DNA of 64,000 nucleotides, from NCBI RefSeq assembly GCF_001510895.1, contig NZ_LPWA01000114.1, positions 1 to 64,000 of the forward strand, in the 5' to 3' direction. This document shows, in pieces, positions 57,297 through 64,000 of this stretch; position 1 is the stretch's first letter, and every line of letters starts with the position of its first letter. This DNA is from Mesorhizobium loti (lineage in GTDB: Bacteria > Pseudomonadota > Alphaproteobacteria > Rhizobiales > Rhizobiaceae). A program made the position numbers and the translations under genes. A model generated the notes under the pieces. The model worked only from the letters and a program-made list of their open reading frames with translations, had not been told where the DNA came from and did no database searches.

Positions 57297-58575
57297 GCGC
57301 CGCGACAGTGCAGAATGGCACCCAGGCATTGCTTTCGACGATTCAAGGCTCCAAGTGTCCCTATTCAAGGACCTGGCGTTCCTGAGAAATCCGGCAAGCC
57401 CATTCACTTTCTTCTCATTCCTCCACGACAGGGACCTTCTCTATCACTTTATTCATACGAACGACCTATATCCTTCAAGGAAGCTGTTCTCCGACTATCT
57501 GGTCTGGGTAAGCCGGTTTTTTGCGAATAAGATTTGTTTCGGCAAGGAAGCAGTGGAGGTCAGGTCCCGCGAGAAGCCGTCAGGAACCCAAACCCTTGTC
57601 GTCACGGTCCGGGATGTGTCGAGCGGGGACGTTTCGGAAACCGAAGCTGACGACGTGGTCGTGAGCCTTGGGCATGAACCATACCTTCCCGAAGAACTGG
57701 CCGTCGATCCCGGCCGCGTGGTGCATTCAAACTTCTTCCTGTCCCATGCGAACCAGGGAATGATCAACGCGAACGCTCGCGTTGCAGTCGTCGGGTCCGG
57801 GCAGAGCGCCGGCGAGATAGTCAAATTCCTGCTTCAACATCGGGAAGTATCGGAAGTTGTCGTCGTTGGCCGGCGGCACCTCTTTGAACAGACGGATGAC
57901 AACCCGTTTGTAAATGACTTCTACACCTATCCGCACTCGCTAAAGTTCGCGAAGCTGCCACCCGAAGATCGCAATAGGTTTCTTACCGACACGAGGAACA
58001 CGAACTTCTCCACCGTCACCAAGGACGTGCTCAAATGCATCTATGATCTTCGCTTCGAAGACCAAATTTGTGGACGCGACAGGCTCAGGCTGTTGCCGTA
58101 TACGGAAATCACGGCGGCCAGGCGCGTTGAGAATAGCCTTCGTCTTCACCTTCGCGGAATCGGAAGCCGGCAAGACCTGACAACGCTTGAGGTCGACCTT
58201 CTGGTTTGCGCGACGGGCTTTTCAAACCGTCGCCATTTATCCTTCCTTCAACCGCTGCAACCGCGCATCGAAGACGCCGGTCTCGTTATCGACGAGTCAT
58301 TCGAAGTGGGACTCGTTCAGACGGCAGAATTGCGCCGCTCCGGTCCGCGACCTCGCGTTTTCCTCATGAACCACTCTTTTGGCCTTCGGGGCCCAACGGA
58401 GCACACGCTCGGCGGTCTGGCCGAGCGGGCGGCGGTCGTGGCGAAGGCGCTTCAAGACGGGCACGTGCTTTCGCCCCCTTCAGGATCGCCCAGAATCTCG
58501 CCAGCTAAATGGCCAACCCGAAATTCGAGAGTGGAACGAAATGATGTTTTCGCAAATAATAGATCTCAAAAATGA
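57187..58575 (+). CDS. Flavin-dependent lysine/ornithine N-hydroxylase
   Basis: 462 residues of the IucD/PvdA/SidA N-monooxygenase family. FAD motif LLVGSGPANLALLTCL at the start; FKDLAFLRNPASPFTFFSFL and LFSDYLVWVSRFFAN are family blocks; NADPH motif VAVVGSGQSAGEIVKFLL; FVNDFYTYPHS; and the second FAD block CATGFSNRRHL. It hydroxylates the terminal nitrogen of lysine or ornithine using O2 and NADPH. The ATG at 57187 is preferred over a TTG at 57175. It overlaps the genes on both sides, so the operon is tightly coupled. No siderophore synthetase is present; the partner is a cupin-MetRS protein instead. Confidence 0.92.
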   Translation: MQRRKTLLVGSGPANLALLTCLKEWRSPVLDSLKVLERRDSAEWHPGIAFDDSRLQVSLFKDLAFLRNPASPFTFFSFLHDRDLLYHFIHTNDLYPSRKLFSDYLVWVSRFFANKICFGKEAVEVRSREKPSGTQTLVVTVRDVSSGDVSETEADDVVVSLGHEPYLPEELAVDPGRVVHSNFFLSHANQGMINANARVAVVGSGQSAGEIVKFLLQHREVSEVVVVGRRHLFEQTDDNPFVNDFYTYPHSLKFAKLPPEDRNRFLTDTRNTNFSTVTKDVLKCIYDLRFEDQICGRDRLRLLPYTEITAARRVENSLRLHLRGIGSRQDLTTLEVDLLVCATGFSNRRHLSFLQPLQPRIEDAGLVIDESFEVGLVQTAELRRSGPRPRVFLMNHSFGLRGPTEHTLGGLAERAAVVAKALQDGHVLSPPSGSPRISPAKWPTRNSRVERNDVFANNRSQK

Positions 58576-60539
58576 AACACGTGCGGTCCCTATCTCGATT
58601 GATGGCGGCATCGTCAGGCATGATCCCTTCCCAGAAGGGAGTAACGTTTCGGTACGTCTGTTGAAGTTCAGTCCAGGCGCGACCACTTGCCGTCACAACC
58701 ACGGGGAAGTCGAATTTTGGACAGTGATCTCTGGCGGCGTTCGAATTCACCTGGATGAAAAGACCTTCCTGCTGCTTGGCGGAGAGAGCATTAGGATTGA
58801 CCCGCTGCGCAGGCACAAGATTGAGGCTTTGGACAGCGGTGCGGTCATGCAGACTGTGTGGTGGCACAGCCGCACAGCGTTCGAAGAGGCGATTTCCACG
58901 GAGGAAGCGACAGCAAAGGACAGACCGCTGTTGCTGGTCCCCGCCATGCTTACCCCGAATGGGCATATGCACGTGGGTCATGCCTCAGGACCATTCCTCC
59001 ACGCGGATGTGTTGCGCCGAATTGCCGAGACAGGCGGCCGAGAGGTCTTCGTGCTGCAGGGCACACACGGTCACCTGGAGCACATTGCAGTTGCGGCCGA
59101 CGCCGCAGGACTGGAATACTACCAGCTCGCCGAGAAAAACACGGCTGCTTTCCAGGAGGCTCTGGATCGGCTCAATGCAGTCCCGGATATTTTCCTTGGG
59201 ACAGAGCCAGACCGTCGCGGCAAGGCGGTCGTTCTCGAGGTGTTCAAGCGACTTTGTAGCAAGGGCCTGATCGCTGAAAGAGAGCATTTGGTCCCATATG
59301 ACGTCGAAAGCGGGCGCTTCAGGGTCGAAGCCTTCGTCCACGGCAAATGCCCTTATTGTGGCGGCTATGCTTCCGGCCACGAATGCGAGGATTGCGGCGC
59401 CCTGGTCCTCGATGCCGAGCTTCAGGATCCGGTTGATCTCAAGGGGCGTTCCCTGGAACGTCGCCCCCTGAAGCGCCTTTTCCTGAACCTCGCTCCGATG
59501 CATGACGCGCTCGAATCCTTCGCCTCGCGGTCCTTCCTGCCCATTTACGCCAAGCACTACATCGAATCCTGGCTGTGCCGGGGGCTTCCGGAAGTCTGCA
59601 TCTCTAACCCAAAGCGAGAGGATTCCGGATTCCAATCCCGGGATTGAGTGTCAGCGGTTCAACATCACCATCGAACACGTGCCTCGGCACCTGCTTGCCT
59701 TAGAAATGATAAGGGAAAAGAGCGGATGCCCTGCCTTGTGGTACCAAATTCCGCGGGACGAGATGCCGGAGCTGAACATTCTTTTCGGGGCGGACAACGC
59801 CTTCGGACGCCTGTTGGTCATTCCCGGCGTACTTTCGGCGCTTGATCTGCATGAGATGCTCCCTCGACGGATTTTCGTAAATCAGATGCTCACTCTCGAT
59901 GGGAACAAGTTCTCAACATCACGAAATCACGCAATCTGGGTGAACGATATCACTGCAAAAGAAACCGGCGAGCCGCTGCGCTTCTACTTGTGTCGCCGCC
60001 GCCCGGAAGGTTCTGTCGAGGACTTCTCCCTGAGTTCTTATGAGAGCTGGAAACGGAATTTCTGGGATGGACGGTTGTTAAGATCGACCGGGAAGGCTAA
60101 CCAGGTCATCGGGCGGATCGCAACAGACGAGCTCCCATGTCCTGGCCAGTGGTCAGCCACCGACATTGCGTTCCTGGCGGAGTGCAGACGCTTCAACGCA
60201 GAAGTGCGGGCGCGCTCCGAAGCGGATTACCCGGACGTGCGTCAGCTGACACGTGCAATCGAGGCGTTCGTCGACGCAATCGAGCGCTATTCATGTTCAG
60301 TGCTGCACGTTCCAGCTGGGGCGAAGGAAAACGAGGCGCTTGACCGGACCGCGGCCCGCGCGGTGACCTTCGCGCTTGTCGGACTCTGTGTCGCGACCTA
60401 CCCGGTCGCACCTGATTTCGCCGTCGGCATCGCAGGAAGTCTTGGGCTGGGGGTTCCCAAGCTCAGCTGGTTGGACCGCGACTGGATGGCCGAGCCAGTG
60501 CGTCTGCCTGAAAGCATTGGCGCCAGAGGCGGTGAATAG
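58541..60539 (+). pseudogene. Cupin-MetRS fusion (hydrazine synthetase type), frameshifted
   Basis: About 660 residues when joined. Residues about 20-110 form a cupin with a complete metal motif, GATTCRHNHGEVEFWTVISG, and a later histidine in DPLRRHKIEAL. The rest is a methionyl-tRNA-synthetase-like catalytic domain: LTPNGHMHVGH (HIGH-type), a zinc knuckle CPYCGGYASGHECEDCG, and DGNKFSTSRNHAIW (KMSKS-type). This fusion is the hallmark of enzymes that join an N-hydroxylated amino acid to a second amino acid through an N-N bond. The frame breaks at about 59610-59640, probably by two one-base losses, before CQRFNITIEHVPRHLL. It overlaps the N-hydroxylase gene by 35 bases. Confidence 0.85.
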
Positions 60540-60543
60540 CGGA

Positions 60544-60942
60544 TCAAAAGATTTCGGGGGCACACCGCAGCCACTTTTCGAGGATCAGCGCCGGGGAGGC
60601 GGCAAGCGAGGAAGTGCGTCGCGGACTCGTCCGAAACGGACGCTGATGCCGGTCGGGCCCTATCGCGCAGGGGGCGACATGCCTTTTAGGGAGATCCCAA
60701 AATTGTCCTTCGCTGGCGTAGCACCCCGGCGCAGTCTTGAAGCGCCCGCCGGCAGCCCGGTTGTTGTGCAAGCCATAGATCTCCTCAAAGGGGAGCGCTC
60801 CATAAGCCCAATCGAGCACGGCGAGCACGCGCCATTGCACCTTGCACGTTCCCCAGCCGGGCTGGAAGCCGAAGCGCACGGTGCCGTCCAAGTTCCGCCA
60901 GTGTCTCGCTGGAGGGCAAGCAAGTGGACAACCGACGCTCAC
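60544..60942 (-). CDS. Hypothetical ORF
   Basis: A 132-codon minus-strand frame (KVQWRVLAVLDWAYGALPFE, then YGLHNNRAAGGRF) that looks moderately protein-like but matches no family I know. It overlaps the end of nodM by 4 bases on the same strand. No ribosome site was evident. It may be a decayed fragment filling the gap between nodM and the N-N bond cluster. Confidence 0.3.
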   Translation of the reverse strand: MSVGCPLACPPARHWRNLDGTVRFGFQPGWGTCKVQWRVLAVLDWAYGALPFEEIYGLHNNRAAGGRFKTAPGCYASEGQFWDLPKRHVAPCAIGPDRHQRPFRTSPRRTSSLAASPALILEKWLRCAPEIF

Positions 60943-62762
60943 TCTACGGTCACGGACTTCGCGAGATTGCGCGGTTGATCGACGTCGGTACCCATGAAGA
61001 CGGCCGTGAAGTAAGCGAGCATTTGAAGTGGCAGCGCGTAGACTATCGGCGCGATGAGGTCGGGCGTGTCAGGTAGCACAATCGTCTCGAAAGCCTTCAC
61101 AGAAGCCTGTGCTGCACCCTTTCCGTCTGTGATCAGGATAATCTTGCCGCCACGGGCCGCGACTTCCTGCATATTCGACACGGTCTTCTCGAACACCCGG
61201 TTATGCGGGGCAATCACGATTACTGGCATTGTCTCGTCGATTAGCGCGATCGGACCGTGCTTCAATTCACCCGCCGCATAACCCTCAGCGTGAATATAGG
61301 AAACTTCCTTCAGCTTCAGCGCACCTTCCATTGCGAGCGGATAGTTGGTATCGCGCCCGAGATAAAGGACATGGCGGACGTGGGCGAGCTCGTGCGCCAC
61401 TTTTTCGATGCGGCGCTGAAGCTCCAGCGCCTGGCTTGCGAGGCGCGGCGCATCGCACAGCTGCCTTATCAGTGCTTTTTCTTCCTCGCGCGAGATAGTG
61501 CCGCGAGCGACAGCAGCACGAGCGGCGAGCGAAGCGATTACCGCGAGCTGGCAGGTAAAAGCTTTGGTCGAGGCAACGCCGATCTCCGGGCCGGCAAACG
61601 TTGGAAAGACGACGTCCGACTCTCGTGCCATCGTCGATTCCCGCACATTGACGACGGAGGCGACCGAAATGCCCGCGTTGCGGCAGTAGCGCAGGGAAGC
61701 GAGCGTGTCGGCCGTTTCGCCGGACTGCGAAACAAAGAGCGCGGCGGCGCCCTTCGCGAGAGGGATGTCGCGGTAGCGGAATTCGGAAGCGATATCGATG
61801 TCGACCGGCAGCCGCGCGAGCCGCTCGAACCAGTATTTGCCAATCAAGCCTGCGAGATAGGCAGTGCCACAAGCGGAAATAGTCAAGCGGTCGAGCTTGG
61901 CGAAGTCGAACGGCATGTCGAGCGGGCGCCAACTCCCGCCGGCAAAGTCAAGGTAGTGCGCGAGTGTATGGGAGATGACCTCCGGTTGCTCATGGATCTC
62001 CTTCTCCATGAAGTGCCGATGGCTACCCTTATCGACGAGAAGACTCGTGCCGATCGACTGCTGCCGTTGCCGTTCGACCGGGTTACCATCGAGATCGAAG
62101 ATCTGCGCCTGATTTCGGCGCAGGATGGCCCAATCGCCATCCTCGAGATAGGTGATCGAATCGGTGAATGGTGCCAGGACGATCGCGTCCGACCCGAGGA
62201 ACATTTCCCCTTTTCCGTGGCCGACGGCGAGCGGCGGACCGCTGCGCGCGCCAACGATGAGGTCCTCGTCGCAGCGGAACATGATGGCGAGTGCGAAGGC
62301 GCCTTCCAGCCGCTTGATTGCCGTGTGGGCCGCCTCGGGTGGGGCAGCACCGCGCTTTATCTCACGCGACACCAAATGTGCGACCACCTCCGTATCGGTT
62401 TCCGAGCAAAATTCGTAGCCGTCGCGAATGAGTTCGTTACGCAGTTCGGCGAAATTCTCGATGATGCCGTTGTGGACGATGGCGACGTCGTCTGAAAAAT
62501 GCGGATGGGCGTTGGTTTCGTTCGGCGCTCCATGCGTTGCCCAGCGTGTGTGGCCGATTCCTATCTTGCCGTCCAACGGCTCCGCCTGGAGGCGCCTCTC
62601 CAGATTAACGAGCTTGCCTTCCGCTCGGCGGCGCACCAGCAGGCCAGATTCGATCGTGGCCACGCCGGCCGAATCATAGCCGCGGTATTCCAGTCTCCTC
62701 AAAGCATCTGCGATAAGCGGCGCAACTGGAGCTTGCCCAATTATTCCAACGATCCCACACAT
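60939..62762 (-). CDS. nodM: Glutamine-fructose-6-phosphate aminotransferase (NodM/GlmS)
   Basis: 607 residues. The N-terminal glutaminase domain has the catalytic Cys2 in MCGIVGIIG with GIGHTRWATHGAPNETNAHP. Two SIS isomerase domains follow (SQSGETADTLASL and ALKLKEVSYIHAEGYAAGEL), and the C-terminus DQPRNLAKSVTVE is canonical. It makes glucosamine-6-phosphate, the precursor of the Nod-factor chitin backbone and of peptidoglycan. Its position behind nodH and nodF on the same strand favours the symbiotic paralogue nodM over the housekeeping glmS; the sequence alone cannot separate them. Confidence 0.93.
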   Translation of the reverse strand: MCGIVGIIGQAPVAPLIADALRRLEYRGYDSAGVATIESGLLVRRRAEGKLVNLERRLQAEPLDGKIGIGHTRWATHGAPNETNAHPHFSDDVAIVHNGIIENFAELRNELIRDGYEFCSETDTEVVAHLVSREIKRGAAPPEAAHTAIKRLEGAFALAIMFRCDEDLIVGARSGPPLAVGHGKGEMFLGSDAIVLAPFTDSITYLEDGDWAILRRNQAQIFDLDGNPVERQRQQSIGTSLLVDKGSHRHFMEKEIHEQPEVISHTLAHYLDFAGGSWRPLDMPFDFAKLDRLTISACGTAYLAGLIGKYWFERLARLPVDIDIASEFRYRDIPLAKGAAALFVSQSGETADTLASLRYCRNAGISVASVVNVRESTMARESDVVFPTFAGPEIGVASTKAFTCQLAVIASLAARAAVARGTISREEEKALIRQLCDAPRLASQALELQRRIEKVAHELAHVRHVLYLGRDTNYPLAMEGALKLKEVSYIHAEGYAAGELKHGPIALIDETMPVIVIAPHNRVFEKTVSNMQEVAARGGKIILITDGKGAAQASVKAFETIVLPDTPDLIAPIVYALPLQMLAYFTAVFMGTDVDQPRNLAKSVTVE

Positions 62763-62926
62763 TTGGTTCAGGTCTCTCGCTTCACTGAAAAGGAACGACT
62801 AGGAGACAGGCGCAGTACTGAGGAGAAGCCTCGAAGATAGCTTCGCCGGCCCGGTCATGGATGAAGACATAGGCAGATATCGCCCATGGTGATAACGATG
62901 CGCAACCGGGCCAGGCCGACGGATCA

Positions 62927-63177
62927 TTACTCGTTAGCTGCAATCAACGGGCGCGTCGCATCGACGATGTCACCGACATTGCTGAGCTTGTTCCAAGCCT
63001 CGGCTGTGTCCAGCACGATTTCGATGCCGTAGGCCTCCTCGATATCTAACATGATCTCGGATAATTCGAGCGAATGGATGCCAGATCTCCGAGCTGGGTC
63101 GCGACGGCAATTTCGTTCTCGGTGTCCGCGTGAGCTTTTGTTTTTTCGATAGTTTCGGTTGTCAGCTGATCGCCCAC
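62927..63177 (-). pseudogene. nodF: Nod-factor acyl carrier protein NodF, frameshifted
   Basis: The start frame (GTG at 63177) reads GDQLTTETIEKTKAHADTEN and IAVATQLGDL; the rest, in another frame, reads GIHSLELSEIMLDIEEAYGI and EAWNKLSNVGDIVDATRPL to 62927. The serine in GIHSLEL carries the phosphopantetheine arm. NodF with NodE makes the special, often polyunsaturated, fatty acids of some Nod factors. The break is at 63081-63082, where CTGGCATCC lacks one G. The start lies inside the 3' end of nodH (16-base overlap), so the two are coupled. nodE does not follow. Confidence 0.85.
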
Positions 63178-63929
63178 TGCCCTTCCCCCTCGCCGACGTC
63201 AAAGAATCTCGCGTAAGGTCCGTGCGCGAAGTGGCGGCGCAACTCATGAAAATTCTCGATCGTTTGCTCTAGCGGTCGCGTTTCCTGGCGCTGAAGGGCC
63301 GCCGTACCGGAAAGTGGAAGCGCCGGAACGCCCAGGAAATCCCAAATCGCTGCTAAGCATGTGGCAGGTTCGCGCAGAAGGCACTCGTACTCGATCTTAA
63401 GCATATTGCTCTTCGCGAAGGAGTATGCGACCCGAGCGTGGAAATCGTCAGCAGCCTTGAAGTATGTCTCGCAGTCGGCGGTCGATAATCTAACTTGCGG
63501 CGGCGGAGCATCATTGTCCGACCGGAACTTCAGCCATTGGCGCGTTTGCCTCGCCTGTACCAGCGACCGCAGCGATTCCAAGGTATTTTCGCGAACCACG
63601 AGAATGACTTTGAGGGCCGGCCAGCGTGTCAGCTCGGCAAAAAAACCCGGACGATCATGGAATTGAGGTTCATTGACCTTGCAGCCGACGTGCGTCACCT
63701 TTTTGTCGCTCTGCGCGGGACAGCGCAAGTAGGCAAGCTCAAGCAGCTCTTGATCGCTGCGAAGCAGACGATGCTTATCAGGCCAAGTCGTTGCATATGG
63801 ATTGAGCAGCTCACCGTTGCTCAATACATTCGGATGCGCGTTCAGCAATTCTTCCAGGTAGTGCGTCCCAGTTCTTGGCATGGCCAGGATCACAAATGGC
63901 GCAGGCGGGGGTATGTGGCGATCAGTCAT
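63162..63929 (-). CDS. nodH: Nod-factor sulfotransferase NodH
   Basis: 255 residues, clearly the NodH family. The PAPS-binding start is FVILAMPRTGTHYLEELLNA, followed by HPNVLSNGELLNPYATTWPD, KKVTHVGCKVNEPQFHDRPG, VQARQTRQWLKF and NFHELRRHFAHGPYARFF. It transfers sulfate from PAPS to the reducing end of the Nod factor, a host-range determinant in S. meliloti. I chose the ATG at 63929 (AGGA 8 bases before it), which matches the usual N-terminus better than 63950. nodPQ, which make PAPS, are not in the window. Confidence 0.95.
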   Translation of the reverse strand: MTDRHIPPPAPFVILAMPRTGTHYLEELLNAHPNVLSNGELLNPYATTWPDKHRLLRSDQELLELAYLRCPAQSDKKVTHVGCKVNEPQFHDRPGFFAELTRWPALKVILVVRENTLESLRSLVQARQTRQWLKFRSDNDAPPPQVRLSTADCETYFKAADDFHARVAYSFAKSNMLKIEYECLLREPATCLAAIWDFLGVPALPLSGTAALQRQETRPLEQTIENFHELRRHFAHGPYARFFDVGEGEGQWAIS

Positions 63930-64000
63930 TGCAGTGTTCCTAACCAGCATTAGTCGCGGCAGTTCGGGTGGCGCTCCGGACGAGAAGCCTGACTGCTATC

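Noticed and set aside
57187..58575. Siderophore biosynthesis as the role of the N-hydroxylase
   Set aside because: No acyltransferase, NIS synthetase, NRPS or TonB receptor is nearby, while the cupin-MetRS partner points to N-N bond chemistry instead.
1..64000. CRISPR arrays, rRNA or tRNA genes
   Set aside because: No spaced direct repeats of CRISPR type and no rRNA or tRNA-like sequence noticed on reading; the only clear repeats are the palindromes listed.

Overview
The window reads as a piece of a rhizobial symbiosis island or symbiotic plasmid. It has high-GC alphaproteobacterial coding sequence, a nitrogen-fixation block (iscN-nifS-nifV-nifW, fixABCX-nifA, nifB-fdxN-nifZ-nifT, nifQ), C4-dicarboxylate uptake (dctA, dctB, dctD) and nodulation genes (nodO-like, nodM, nodF, nodH). 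It also has two nod boxes, RIME-type palindromic repeats and insertion-sequence debris. A Mesorhizobium-like host is my best guess. The set nodH + nodF + nodO implies sulfated Nod factors and possibly special fatty acyl chains.

Layout. 1-5.4 kb: IS91-type and IS630-type elements, an AbiEii-like nucleotidyltransferase pair and an IS1595 remnant. 5.4-12.3 kb: prxS followed by a frameshifted rpoN2, a di-haem peroxidase, a divergent second nifQ with its own NifA/sigma-54 signals, a decayed lacI, a MucR/Ros regulator and a double cold-shock protein. 12.3-19 kb (minus strand): P450, ferredoxin, SnoaL-like protein, double SDR, broken luciferase-like monooxygenase and nifQ, headed by a NifA site and a -24/-12 promoter. 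19.3-22.6 kb: RIME, nodO-like gene with its nod box, hmuS with a hmuP remnant. 22.8-35.3 kb: the nif/fix block in three NifA/sigma-54 units, ending in a SIR2-like gene. 35.3-39.2 kb: a two-subunit ABC exporter directly downstream of that block. 39.6-46 kb: MFS exporter, SyrB-like and DUF982 proteins, a broken luciferase-like gene and hisC. 46-51 kb: dctA divergent from dctB-dctD. 51.3-53.8 kb: LacI-type regulator, second nod box, periplasmic alpha-carbonic anhydrase. 54.8-60.5 kb: an exporter, a saccharopine-dehydrogenase-like protein, a flavin N-hydroxylase and a cupin-methionyl-tRNA-synthetase fusion. 61-64 kb (minus strand): nodH, nodF, nodM.

How it works together. NifA (with the oxygen-sensing cysteine spacing of rhizobial NifA) and a sigma-54 factor should drive iscN-nifSVW, fixABCX-nifA, nifB onward, the P450-to-nifQ set and the second nifQ through TGT-N10-ACA sites and -24/-12 promoters that can be read directly. 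FixABCX supplies low-potential electrons. NifB, NifQ, NifV and NifS build cofactors. DctA imports plant dicarboxylates under DctB/DctD and sigma-54. NodD would act on the two nod boxes.

Most striking: the 54.8-60.5 kb operon carries the pairing of an amino-acid N-hydroxylase with a cupin-MetRS fusion. In actinomycetes that pairing makes N-N (hydrazine) bonds in natural products. Here it comes with a saccharopine-dehydrogenase-like enzyme and an exporter, inside a symbiosis region, which suggests an undescribed hydrazine-type symbiotic metabolite. Caution: about ten otherwise good genes carry apparent one-base deletions, some of them in short homopolymers. Either the consensus has sequencing errors or these genes are decaying.
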